DNA from: Candidatus Hydrogenedentota bacterium
GTDB taxonomy: Bacteria; Hydrogenedentota; Hydrogenedentia; Hydrogenedentales; SLHB01
DNA: 47,816 nucleotides
Assembly (NCBI GenBank): GCA_020849535.1
Contig: JADLGB010000279.1
Span: 1 to 47,816 of the forward strand
Direction: 5' to 3'
The notes below the pieces were generated by a model, which was not told the origin of the DNA, did no database searches, and worked only from the letters and a program-made list of their open reading frames with translations. Position numbers and translations under genes: made by a program. Below, one piece after another: positions 24,806-33,098 of the stretch (its first letter is position 1; every line of letters starts with the position of its first letter).

Positions 24806-25585
24806 TTAGCCCCTGCTGAGCTTGCGGCGAAGCGCAAGCGCGCCGAGTCCGATCCCGATAAGGCTCAGCGTCGCCGGCTCCGGTACGGCAGCCAACGGCT
24901 CGAAATCATAGGTCGTGCTCTGACCATTGAATCCAATCGTCAGGTAGTCCCCAAATGCATGATATGCCGCGCCCACGCTGGAGCCCACGCCAAAGCTGAC
25001 GCCGTAAATGATCGCGTCGCTACTGATGTATGCCGACCCGGACCACGCCGCCGGCGTCAGGTTCGCCTGTGCGCCGCCCGGCAACAGGGTCACACCGCTG
25101 TTCCACTGCCACAGCGTCTCACTGTCCCCAATCACGTCCGTCAGGATCCAATCCCCGTGCGTGTAGCTGCCATAGTAGCCGTTGTACGCGCCTTCCCAAA
25201 TCAACTCGCTCAAGTCGTAGCCGCCGCCAGCCAACGGGTCGGCGATGAGCAAGCGCACCGCGGGCGTATAGTCCACATGCAGTGCCGACACGCTGTCGCC
25301 GGCCACCTGCCACTCGAAGGAGAGGCTGTCAAGATCGCTGAGGAGTCCTAGCCCGCCAACCGGGATGTACTCAAAGCGGGTGCGGTCCCCATACATTTCG
25401 AGAGAGCCCAATCCGCCGTGATCATCGCCCTCCGTGCCCGTGATGGCACTCGAGCCGCCGCCGGAATTCCCGCCGCTGACCCAAGATCCGCCGGGATTGA
25501 CCACAATTGTCGTTGCGTGTACCGCCCCTGCGGCGAACACCGCCGCCGCCACCAATGCCAGAATGAATGTTCCGCGTTTCAACAT
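24806..25585 (-). CDS. PEP-CTERM sorted secreted protein
   Basis: 259 residues from ATG 25585 with AAGGAGAAT upstream. Residues 1-24 are a signal peptide (LALVAAAVFAAGAVHA). The body is Gly/Ser-rich beta-sheet with many aromatic residues and few charges. The C-terminus is a PEP-CTERM sorting signal: VPEPATLSLIGIG, a hydrophobic helix and then RRKLSRG. Such signals are processed by exosortase (EpsH) and are typical of Gram-negative biofilm and sediment bacteria; the exosortase itself is not in this window. It is sandwiched between two sugar-isomerase-like genes but has its own terminator. Confidence 0.9.
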   Translation of the reverse strand: MLKRGTFILALVAAAVFAAGAVHATTIVVNPGGSWVSGGNSGGGSSAITGTEGDDHGGLGSLEMYGDRTRFEYIPVGGLGLLSDLDSLSFEWQVAGDSVSALHVDYTPAVRLLIADPLAGGGYDLSELIWEGAYNGYYGSYTHGDWILTDVIGDSETLWQWNSGVTLLPGGAQANLTPAAWSGSAYISSDAIIYGVSFGVGSSVGAAYHAFGDYLTIGFNGQSTTYDFEPLAAVPEPATLSLIGIGLGALALRRKLSRG

Positions 25586-25967
25586 GTGATTCTCCTTCCC
25601 CAGTATGTGCTCCGCACCGTTGGAACTTCCCCTTCCTGCCTCTTCAGTATCGCTCGATTCGGGTGGAGAGACCTCTTGACGGGAGCGGAGGGCAACCGTC
25701 CTGTACTTGCTCCCCACATGGGCACTTCTCACCCTTCTGTGACAAGCAGCAAGTTTTGCGCCACCGGTTACGGGAATATAAGTCATTTGAAATCGGTAAC
25801 TTATGTCTTGACGGACACTTAGGAGGAAGCCACACGCTGTCCATGGGCATTCAATATCTGTCAACTCTGAGTATTTCTTGACCCGTCCGTATGATGATCC
25901 TCGTCTGGAGCGGGACAAATCTTGTCAACGGGCCACAAGTTGTCTAGGATGGAGGCGGGGAACGAAC
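25586..25967. other. Gene-free divergent gap
   Basis: A 382-bp region between the PEP-CTERM gene and the next sugar-isomerase-like gene. I see no coding frame and no hairpin repeat family here. TTGACG and TTGACC hexamers occur at about 25807 and 25877, but no convincing -10 partner stands at the right distance. Confidence 0.35.
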
Positions 25968-27425
25968 ATGGGGGGAAGAATCATGTGTGATTGTTGTGAG
26001 CCTTCAAGTGTTTCGCGCCGGGCGTTCTTGCAGGTCAGCGCCGTTGCGGCAGGTGGGATTTCTCTAGCTGCCTCACGGGGAGGACGATCCGCCAAGCCAA
26101 GCGTTACGCCTGTGCGCACGAAGAAGGTGCGGGTCATGGCCGCATTTGTATATCCGCCCACGCAGACCCTGAAAGATGCCGGCTACTACAGTTGGCCGGG
26201 GTCGGGCTTTGGCGCGGAAGAACGCCACAAAGAACATGCCGCGGTGCTCGAACGCATGGGCGCCGAGCTCGGCGTGCAGATCGATCTCGAACCGGTCGCC
26301 ATTGACACGGAAGAAGACGCGTCTCGGTTCATCCAGAAGGTTCAATCCACGCAGCCCGACGGTATCGTGCTCATTCTCTTCAAGAAGGGCCATTGGAATC
26401 GCATCACCCAAATCGTCGAAACGGCCAAGCTTCCTGTCGTGGCTTATGCGCCGCTGGGCGTACTCCTGGTCGATCACATCAGGCCGGCCCGCGAAAAGCA
26501 GAACCTCTATCTGGTGAATTCGGAGAAATTCGATGCGGTATCTGACGGCTTGCGCATGATCCGCGCCGGCGCGTGGATGAAACAGTGTCGCATCATGAAC
26601 ATCGACGGACAGGAAGAGAAGTCCGTGCGGGTCCCTGTCCTCGGCACGGAGATTCACACGGTCACGCACCAGCGCTTCTACGACACCTACCGCGACACCG
26701 GCGACACGGACGAGGTGCTCAAGCTGGCCCGCGCCTACCGTGGCGGTGCACGCGAAATCCTGGAGCCCAACGATAAGGACATACTCGAAGCGGCGCGTGC
26801 CTATGTGGCCCTCAAGACGCTTCTGGCCGCCGATGAGGCCGACGCCCTCATGATGAACTGCCTGCCCGGGCTTCAGCACCCGCACAAGCATGTGCCGCCG
26901 TGCATGGCGTTCATGACTCTGCGCGACGAGGGCATCCCCGCGGGGTGCCAGTCCGATCTGAACGCTACCCTGAGCCTCGTGTTGGGCCAATACCTCTTCA
27001 ACCGGCCGGGTTTCCAGCAGAACGCCTCGATGGACACGGTCCAGAATCTCTACTTTGGCGCGCACTGCACCTGTCCGTCCCGCATGAACGGGCCAGGGAC
27101 TCGCCCGGAACCCTACGTGTTGCGGAGCCACGCCGAAGCGGGCTGGGGTTGCGTGCCGCGCGTCCTGCTCACCGAGGGGCAAGACGTCACTCTGGCCTAT
27201 TACATGTCCAGCGACGCACCGGAACTGGCGGTATACACCGGCACCATCGTGGGTTGTCCCGAAATACCGCCGACGGGTGGGTGCCGGACCAACATCCAGA
27301 TGACCATTAATGAAGTGGAAGATGTGCGCGACGTCAAGGGTATGCACCAAGCAATTTTCTACGGTAACCACGCACGCGACTTGCGCTCGTTTGCCCAACT
27401 CTACGGTGTGAAAACCTTGACCTGA
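25968..27425 (+). CDS. Tat-exported L-fucose-isomerase-like protein, paralogue
   Basis: 485 residues; start taken at ATG 25968, with ATG 25983 (MCDCCEPSSVSRRAFLQ) also possible, preceded by a purine-rich GGGGGGAAGA tract. VSRRAFLQ plus hydrophobic stretch is a Tat signal. The N-terminal part is the Rossmann-like isomerase domain (VAAFVYPPTQT-type opening, GIVLILFKKGHWNRITQI) and the C-terminal part has FGAHCTCPSRMNG, EGQDVTLAYYMSSDAPELAVYTGTIVG and HQAIFYGNHARDL, the same pieces as the paralogue at 23091-24620. An SDR gene starts 47 nt downstream, suggesting a shared sugar pathway. The physiological reaction is not known. Confidence 0.7.
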   Translation: MGGRIMCDCCEPSSVSRRAFLQVSAVAAGGISLAASRGGRSAKPSVTPVRTKKVRVMAAFVYPPTQTLKDAGYYSWPGSGFGAEERHKEHAAVLERMGAELGVQIDLEPVAIDTEEDASRFIQKVQSTQPDGIVLILFKKGHWNRITQIVETAKLPVVAYAPLGVLLVDHIRPAREKQNLYLVNSEKFDAVSDGLRMIRAGAWMKQCRIMNIDGQEEKSVRVPVLGTEIHTVTHQRFYDTYRDTGDTDEVLKLARAYRGGAREILEPNDKDILEAARAYVALKTLLAADEADALMMNCLPGLQHPHKHVPPCMAFMTLRDEGIPAGCQSDLNATLSLVLGQYLFNRPGFQQNASMDTVQNLYFGAHCTCPSRMNGPGTRPEPYVLRSHAEAGWGCVPRVLLTEGQDVTLAYYMSSDAPELAVYTGTIVGCPEIPPTGGCRTNIQMTINEVEDVRDVKGMHQAIFYGNHARDLRSFAQLYGVKTLT

Positions 27426-27472
27426 CAGACACCGGAACTCGGCGACGCGACACGGGAGGGAGAGCGGACTGC

Positions 27473-28240
27473 ATGGGACTTGCGGACACTACGGTCGTCG
27501 TCACTGGCGGCGCACAGGGCATCGGCATGGCCGTTTCTCAGGCCTTTGCGCGCGAGGGTGCATTCGTCGTCATTGCCGATATCGACTCCGAGGCGGGGCA
27601 GGAATGGGAGTGGGCCCTCACGGGTGAGGACCTCAAGGCATGGTTTCTCCGTGCCGATGTCTCCGATGAAGAGCACGTGAAACGACTCATCCAAAAGGTC
27701 GTGGATAAACGCGGCGGCATTCAGGTGCTCATCAATAACGCGGGCATCACCTGGCAGGGCATGTTCCCGGAGCGGGAGACATCCGAGTGGGAGCGTGTCC
27801 TCGCCGTGAATTTGCGGGGCCCCTACCTCTGCTCGAAATATGCCGTTCCGCGCATGCCCTCCGGTGGCGCCATCGTGAACGTCGCATCCACCAGGGCCCT
27901 CATGTCGGAGCCCAACACGGAGCCCTACTCCGCGTCCAAGGGGGGAGTCGTCGCGCTCACACATTCTCTCGCCGTCACCCTCGCCAACAAGGGCATCCGG
28001 GTCAACTGCGTGAGTCCGGGGTGGGTTGACGTCAGCAACTGGAAGAAAGGCGCCGTGCGGAAGCAAGTCAAGCTATCCAAGCGGGACCATGCCCAGCATC
28101 CGGTTGGCCGGGTGGGGAAACCGGAGGATATCGCCCAGGCCTGCCTCTTCCTCGCCGACTCTGACAAGTCCGGTTTTATCACGGGGCAGAACCTGATCGT
28201 CGACGGCGGCATGACGGTCAAGATGATCTACGAGCGTTAA
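27473..28240 (+). CDS. Short-chain dehydrogenase/reductase
   Basis: 255 residues, a classical SDR: TGGAQGIG cofactor motif (about residues 12-19), DIDSEAG selecting cofactor type (Asp after the second strand suggests NAD rather than NADP), NNAG at about 89-92, the catalytic Ser in NVASTRA and the YSASKGG motif, and the C-terminal FITGQNLIVDGGMT strand. A glucose-1-dehydrogenase/ketoacyl-reductase-like fold; substrate not predictable. It follows the isomerase-like gene by 47 nt and is likely co-transcribed, so an oxidoreductase in the same sugar route is plausible. Confidence 0.9.
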   Translation: MGLADTTVVVTGGAQGIGMAVSQAFAREGAFVVIADIDSEAGQEWEWALTGEDLKAWFLRADVSDEEHVKRLIQKVVDKRGGIQVLINNAGITWQGMFPERETSEWERVLAVNLRGPYLCSKYAVPRMPSGGAIVNVASTRALMSEPNTEPYSASKGGVVALTHSLAVTLANKGIRVNCVSPGWVDVSNWKKGAVRKQVKLSKRDHAQHPVGRVGKPEDIAQACLFLADSDKSGFITGQNLIVDGGMTVKMIYER

Positions 28241-28257
28241 ACGGAAAATGGGAAGAG

Positions 28258-28665
28258 TCACGGACTCAGGGGAATCCCGAGCTGACGGTAGATGGCCGCG
28301 CTGTCTCTCGCGCCCCAGCGGCGCAGGATCCGGCCGGCGCGGAGTTCAAACCACTCCATCGCCACCACTTCGTAGGTCTTTCCCGTGGGAGGCGTTCCCA
28401 TGAATGGAGCCGAAAACACCCCAGACTCGGTGTAGCGAACCGCGACTATGTCGCCCTCTTCCACGATGGATTCAATGCGAAGCTGCATCCGGAGCGACGT
28501 GATGAGTTGCGCCCAAATGGGCTTCACCTTGTCTATGCCGCCCCACCCCAAGACGCCATACACCACGGCGTCCTCCGCGAACAAAGCGCAGAGCGTCTCC
28601 AGGTCGCCACGGTTGAATGCCTCAACATAGCGTTCAACGACGGCTTTGTTGCCTTCACGCTTCAT
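28258..28665 (-). CDS. SnoaL-like/NTF2-fold protein
   Basis: 135 residues from ATG 28665, with AAAGGA 9 nt upstream; longer in-frame starts exist but lack such a site. NKAVVERYVEAFNRGDLETLCALFAEDAVVYGV is the typical start of polyketide-cyclase/ketosteroid-isomerase-like proteins, followed by a strand-rich half (IVAVRYTESGVFSAPFMGTPPTGKTYEVVAMEWFELRAGRIL) of the NTF2-like cone. The ligand cannot be read. It converges with the SDR gene with only 17 bp between them. Confidence 0.8.
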   Translation of the reverse strand: MKREGNKAVVERYVEAFNRGDLETLCALFAEDAVVYGVLGWGGIDKVKPIWAQLITSLRMQLRIESIVEEGDIVAVRYTESGVFSAPFMGTPPTGKTYEVVAMEWFELRAGRILRRWGARDSAAIYRQLGIPLSP

Positions 28666-28809
28666 CCCGCGAATCCTTTCCCGCTCCACGCGGGTCATAA
28701 AAGAGAAGTGGCGTTCCCCGCGATGCGCGTGGTACGCCACCTAAACTCCTGCGCGTGCCCGAGCTTGCGCGCGCAGATTCAATACCTAGAAATACCGCGA
28801 CAAGCCGGT

Positions 28810-28902
28810 TTAGAAGCCGAGGAGCGATGCCGGTCCACCGGCCAACACGAAGAAGAACCACCACACCGCGGCCCACCACAACGAGATGAAGAACAAGAAC
28901 AT
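28810..28902 (-). CDS. 30-residue hydrophobic membrane peptide
   Basis: An ATG at 28902 opens a 30-codon frame closed by TAA (28812-28810), MFLFFISLWWAAVWWFFFV and so on, a single Trp/Phe-rich membrane helix ending GGPASLLGF. A near-perfect AGGAGG (28910-28915) lies 7 nt upstream, the strongest reason to accept it as translated. It lies 144 bp upstream of the SnoaL-like gene start and 272 bp upstream of the divergent sigma-factor gene. Function unknown; comparable small membrane peptides modulate membrane enzymes or act as toxins. Confidence 0.5.
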   Translation of the reverse strand: MFLFFISLWWAAVWWFFFVLAGGPASLLGF

Positions 28903-29072
28903 AACGTTTCCTCCTTTTCCTTACGTCTGATCTCAGACATCCGGCCAACCGGACCCCGTTGCCACAACGGAACCCCCTTGGTTGACGCCCAAAAAACTAG
29001 CACTCTAAGCGGCGATTGTCAAGAAAATAGTGTGAGCGGCCCAGTGATTCGGGATTTCTCGCCCGACACTCA

Positions 29073-29117
29073 TCCCATACTTCCCATACTTCCCATTCGT
29101 CCCATAGGTCCCATTCT
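29073..29117. repeat. Five 9-bp tandem units upstream of the sigma-factor gene
   Basis: TCCCATACT twice, then TCCCATTCG, TCCCATAGG and TCCCATTCT, contiguous with no spacer. The unit is one base away from the TCCGATAGG-type units at 11422 and 12966. It stops 57 bp before the sigma-factor start codon. Confidence 0.75.
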
Positions 29118-29174
29118 CCGATCTTCGCCGCCCACAACGTCATACTATTGTGAAGACACTTTCGCGGGGAAATC

Positions 29175-32036
29175 ATGAGCGCAGACATTCAAGAATCCAT
29201 CCGGCGGGTGCTCGCGGGCGACAACCGGTGCTTCCAAGGCCTGGTCGAGCGGCACGCGGGACTTGTGTGGGCCATTTGCTCCACCTACGCACCCCTTCGT
29301 GTGGACCGGGAAGATCTTGCCCAGGAGACGTTCATCCAGTGTTACCTGCAACTCCACACCCTTCGCAAGAAGGAGGCCTTTGGTGCGTGGCTGAGCCAGC
29401 TCGCACGCAGGATCTGTCTGGACTGGCTGCGAAAGAACACCCGGCGCACCCAGGCCATTGCCCGAAACGAGGATTGGCCTATGAGCGACCACGTTTCTGA
29501 GAATGCCTCCAAGATTGCGGTGCGTCGTGACCTCCACGCCTATCTCCTTGAGGAAGTCCGGAAGCTGCCGCCGAAGACCAGCGAGGCCATGTTCCTTCAC
29601 TATGCGGAAGGGCTCTCGGTTGCCGAAGCGGCCGCGCAACTCGGGGTGACTGAAAACTCGCTGAGCAAGCGCCTCGCCTATGGACGGCAGTTGATTTCTG
29701 AGCGCGTGGGGGACGAACTCGGGGAAGCCATGGCCACCGAGCGGCACTCCAAGAATCTTGCCAATTCCGCCATGGCGCTTATCCCATTCGGGACCGCGCC
29801 TTGGACGAGTCTTGCAGGAAGCAGTATCACGGGCGCTCTTGCCTGGAAGGGCGCCGTGTTATGGGGGACTACCATCATGACCAAGAAAACCATAGTCGCA
29901 TCGGTCGTTGTACTGGCCCTTGCCGGAGCGCTCTTCGCACACCACATGTGGCGGCAGCCTACGGCCACGGCGCCCGCGCAGAAGCAACCCGTGACTGAAT
30001 CCGCCTCACCATCCACTGCGGAGCCCTCGCCCATACAGACCTCTCAGGGCTCCGCACTGTATTCACCCGACGCCAAACTGGCCAGTCCCGTTCCACCTGC
30101 GGCCTCCGTGACCGGCCCCGAATCCTCCCAGACTGAGACAGCCGTTGTGAGCGCGTCGATTTCCGGTACAGTCAAAGATCCCGGCCATTCCCCGGTCAAT
30201 GGGGCCTTGGTGCAACTGGAGATTGACGATGCATCCCCCTCGCACTACGAGACCACAACGGACAAGGATGGACATTACGACATCGCCGGCATCAAGGTGC
30301 AGGACGAGGTCTATGTCCGTGCCTACGCGTCCGCGGAAGGATTCGTCATGCAACGCGAGGGTCTTGACCTGTCTCAGGGGAACCAGGTGAAGGACCACGA
30401 CTTCATCCTGGCGCCGGCCCGGTTCTTCATAGCCGGTCGCGTGGTGTCAAGCGCTCAGAGGGCCATCGAGGGTGCGCGAGTCGGTACCATGCACTACGGC
30501 TATGGCGACAACGGCATCTCGCAGATGCAGGAATCCGGCGGACGCGACGGACGCGGCAACATCAGCGGCTCCGACTTCGTGTTTGCCAAGACGGACGCCA
30601 CCGGTGCATTCCTCCTGGCTTTGCCTCTGGAAGGGCATTGCGACGTCTTCGTCACAGCGGAAGGGTGCAGTCCCGCCTACTATCCCGCCGTGCCCACCGG
30701 CACGGAGGACGCCCTCTTCGTGCTGCCCGCGGGCGGCAGCATCACGGGCCGGGTCACCGGCGTAGACGACAAGCCCGTGCGAAGCAAGGAAGTTGTTGTG
30801 CAAGGCCACGCCTATCCTGGTGGGCTGGATTTCGGCGTCCAGGAACTCCCGTTGAAAGAAGTGGTTGTGCTCACCGATGCAAATGGGCAGTACCTCGCCG
30901 AACAGTTGGGTGAGGATTTTGTCTACAGCGTTTCAGTGAAGAACCCTCCGCTCAAACAGGTTACCCTTCCCACCGAGCAGGGTGTGGCCGCGGTTGCCGA
31001 AGTCCTGGAAGACATTAATGAGATGTACTTGAGTTCCACCTCGTATGCCGCGCAACGCACCGGGATCCGAGTCAAAGCCGGGTTGGTTACCTCGGGCATC
31101 GACCTCAAGCTCAGTGGAGACCAGACCGCCACGATTACAGGCAAGGTCACGGACCGTAGTTCGGGTGCTCCCGTGGCGGCGTTGGCCGTGATGGCCGTTG
31201 CTGTGGATGAACGCGTGGACAGCGTGAGCACGTCGCAGAAGTTCGGCCCGGACGTGCGTGCCTCTGCCGTGAGCCTGCCTGATGGTACCTACTCGATGAC
31301 CCTGCAGGATCTGGAGAAGAAGTCTCTCTTCGCGATGACTTACGAGTACTTCACCGAAGGAGGTTCCGCGTGGGAACCCGTTTCCGAGGTTGTCAAAATG
31401 GTGGAGCTTGGACCTGGCGAGAAAGCGGAAGTCGACCTCCGCGTTGATGCGCCCGTCACGGTGCCCGTCCGCTACCTCGATGCAATCGGCGCCCCGGTCG
31501 AGGGGATCCTGGCGGCCATGCGCCAGGCGGGGGCAGGCGGTGGCTGCGGCGGAAGTCTCATCTCGGATGCCGAAGGGCGCGTCGAATTTCACGGCATCAA
31601 GCCGGATGTGCTGTTGGAGGCCCTTGCGTGGAAGGAACTGCCCTCGGGTCTCGCCGTACTTGGCGCAAGTCAACCCTTCCAAGGCAGACCCGGCGAACGG
31701 GTCGCCGAAGTGATCGTGGAGTGCATTGAACTTGGCGGTCTTCAAGGTCTCGTGCTGGACCCGTCCGGCGCGCCACTCGCGAACACCGAGATCATCATGG
31801 GTGCTAGACTGGACCAGACTGCCGAATGCTTGACCGGTGACGACGGCCGCTTCGTGCTTGCCGAAGCCCTCCCAGAAGGGGCCTATCCAAAGCTCTTCGT
31901 TGGCCGGCAGAACGGGGACCTCGTGGAGATTGGCATGGCCCAGAATGTCGAGATTGCCGCGGGCATGCTGACCGACCTCGGGACCATTGCCCTGCAATCA
32001 TACACGCAGGAAGCCGCAATGGAACTCCTTCGGTGA
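29175..32036 (+). CDS. ECF sigma factor fused to a membrane anchor and large ectodomain
   Basis: 953 residues. Residues ~10-80 are sigma region 2 (FQGLVERHAGLVWAICSTYAP, DREDLAQETFIQCYLQL) and ~127-175 are sigma region 4 (LPPKTSEAMFLHYAEGLSVAEAAAQLGVTENSLSKRLAYGRQLI), with a 30-residue linker. Residues 235-257 are a clear membrane segment (KKTIVASVVVLALAGALFA), then a Ser/Pro-rich stretch to ~320. The remaining ~630 residues hold five or six Ig-like/carboxypeptidase-regulatory repeats (SGTVKDPGHSPVNGALVQLEI, AGRVVSSAQRAIEGARV, TGRVTGVDDKPVRSKEVVVQG, TGKVTDRSSGAPVAALAVMAV, QGLVLDPSGAPLANTEIIMG). The sigma domains would face the cytoplasm and the repeats the periplasm; release may require cleavage of the anchor. 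Similar ECF-TM-C-terminal-domain fusions are known from Planctomycetes. No separate anti-sigma gene is adjacent. Confidence 0.9.
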   Translation: MSADIQESIRRVLAGDNRCFQGLVERHAGLVWAICSTYAPLRVDREDLAQETFIQCYLQLHTLRKKEAFGAWLSQLARRICLDWLRKNTRRTQAIARNEDWPMSDHVSENASKIAVRRDLHAYLLEEVRKLPPKTSEAMFLHYAEGLSVAEAAAQLGVTENSLSKRLAYGRQLISERVGDELGEAMATERHSKNLANSAMALIPFGTAPWTSLAGSSITGALAWKGAVLWGTTIMTKKTIVASVVVLALAGALFAHHMWRQPTATAPAQKQPVTESASPSTAEPSPIQTSQGSALYSPDAKLASPVPPAASVTGPESSQTETAVVSASISGTVKDPGHSPVNGALVQLEIDDASPSHYETTTDKDGHYDIAGIKVQDEVYVRAYASAEGFVMQREGLDLSQGNQVKDHDFILAPARFFIAGRVVSSAQRAIEGARVGTMHYGYGDNGISQMQESGGRDGRGNISGSDFVFAKTDATGAFLLALPLEGHCDVFVTAEGCSPAYYPAVPTGTEDALFVLPAGGSITGRVTGVDDKPVRSKEVVVQGHAYPGGLDFGVQELPLKEVVVLTDANGQYLAEQLGEDFVYSVSVKNPPLKQVTLPTEQGVAAVAEVLEDINEMYLSSTSYAAQRTGIRVKAGLVTSGIDLKLSGDQTATITGKVTDRSSGAPVAALAVMAVAVDERVDSVSTSQKFGPDVRASAVSLPDGTYSMTLQDLEKKSLFAMTYEYFTEGGSAWEPVSEVVKMVELGPGEKAEVDLRVDAPVTVPVRYLDAIGAPVEGILAAMRQAGAGGGCGGSLISDAEGRVEFHGIKPDVLLEALAWKELPSGLAVLGASQPFQGRPGERVAEVIVECIELGGLQGLVLDPSGAPLANTEIIMGARLDQTAECLTGDDGRFVLAEALPEGAYPKLFVGRQNGDLVEIGMAQNVEIAAGMLTDLGTIALQSYTQEAAMELLR

Positions 32037-32227
32037 ACCTGCGGCATGGCAGGCTATTTGCCGTATGGAGAATACCCAATTGCTGGCGATTGCAGTGAAT
32101 TCTTCTCCCGTCCGCAGTGGCGACATGCTACCATGATCTCACTCTGCAGTAACGGAGCCTGCATGCGGGGTTCGTCACCTGGGGGGGCGGATGCATCTGT
32201 CAGGCTCGCATCATTGGGGGAAGTACG

Positions 32228-33016
32228 ATGAAGCTATCCACGTGCCTCTTGTCTGTTCTTGCGCTGTGCCTGACACCATTATGTTTGAGCGGATGTCCAC
32301 CCGAAGACGACACCGACGCGATTATCGACGGCATCGAATTCGTGTGGTGTCCAGCGGGTTCCTTCATGATGGGCAGGCGCGGGCCCGGCGAGGAGGGCAG
32401 TTCTGCGTCTGAAGATCCCGCGCATCTCGTGACCTTTGCTCAGGGCTTCTGGATATCCAAATACGAGATTACGCAGAAACAGTACGAAGCGGTCATGGAA
32501 GCGAACCCCTCTGCCTTCTGGTTCCAGGGAGACAATCGTCCCGTCGACCAAGTGGCATGGCAAGATGCGGTGGATTTTGCACAGACACTCACCACGCTTC
32601 GCCCCGCCTACACGTTCCGGTTGCCAAGCGAAGCGGAATGGGAGTATGCCTGCCGCGCCGGGACTACCTCGCGATATTACTGGGGCAAGGATTCGACGGG
32701 CGGCAAGATGGTGAACTACGCCTGGGTCCCTGATAACAGTGACGACATGACCCACGACGTGGGCCAGAAGCTGCCGAATGCCTGGGGCATCTACGACATG
32801 AGCGGCAACGTGTGGGAATGGTGCCAGGACACCGGCCATCCATCCTACGATGGTGCGCCTTCGGATGGCTCCGCGTGGGAGACCGACCCTGCTTTGAGCC
32901 GCGTCGTGCGCGGAGGGAGCTGGTACAACCCGTATGGCTGCCGCTCCGCGTTCCACGGCTGGCAGACGCCCACCGGCGTGTACTCGGACTACGGAATCCG
33001 CATCGTCCGCGAATAG
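32228..33016 (+). CDS. SUMF1/FGE-fold lipoprotein
   Basis: 262 residues. Residues 1-22 form a lipoprotein signal ending LSGC (Cys23). The remainder is a formylglycine-generating-enzyme-like fold: FVWCPAGSFMMG, ISKYEITQKQYEAVM, FRLPSEAEWEYACRAG, MSGNVWEWCQD and RVVRGGSWYNP. True FGE uses a pair of cysteines in the C-terminal part; here only one (PYGCRS) stands near that place, so it is more likely a structural or ligand-binding member than an active sulfatase activator. A hairpin terminator downstream serves mainly the opposite gene. No sulfatase gene is in the window. Confidence 0.85.
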   Translation: MKLSTCLLSVLALCLTPLCLSGCPPEDDTDAIIDGIEFVWCPAGSFMMGRRGPGEEGSSASEDPAHLVTFAQGFWISKYEITQKQYEAVMEANPSAFWFQGDNRPVDQVAWQDAVDFAQTLTTLRPAYTFRLPSEAEWEYACRAGTTSRYYWGKDSTGGKMVNYAWVPDNSDDMTHDVGQKLPNAWGIYDMSGNVWEWCQDTGHPSYDGAPSDGSAWETDPALSRVVRGGSWYNPYGCRSAFHGWQTPTGVYSDYGIRIVRE

Positions 33017-33029
33017 ACCAATTGCCGAA

Positions 33030-33071
33030 AAAGACAAAACAGAGGAGGAGACTCGAGAGAGTCTCCTCCTC
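33030..33071 (-). terminator. Terminator of the bacterioferritin gene
   Basis: A 13-bp perfect stem (33042-33054 with 33059-33071; core AGGAGGAGACTC / GAGTCTCCTCCT) with a GAGA loop. On the minus strand it is followed by TGTTTTGTCTTTTTC, a strong T tract, and it lies 27 nt after the bacterioferritin stop. It may also serve the convergent SUMF1-fold gene. Confidence 0.85.
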
Positions 33072-33098
33072 CTGAACAATACCCGATCCGGCGGGTGC

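Noticed and set aside
26073..27398. A 441-codon open frame antisense to the second isomerase-like gene
   Set aside because: Composition is His/Arg-rich shadow; the sense gene has a Tat signal and family motifs.
32228..33016. Active formylglycine-generating enzyme
   Set aside because: Only one of the two needed C-terminal cysteines is present and no sulfatase is near.
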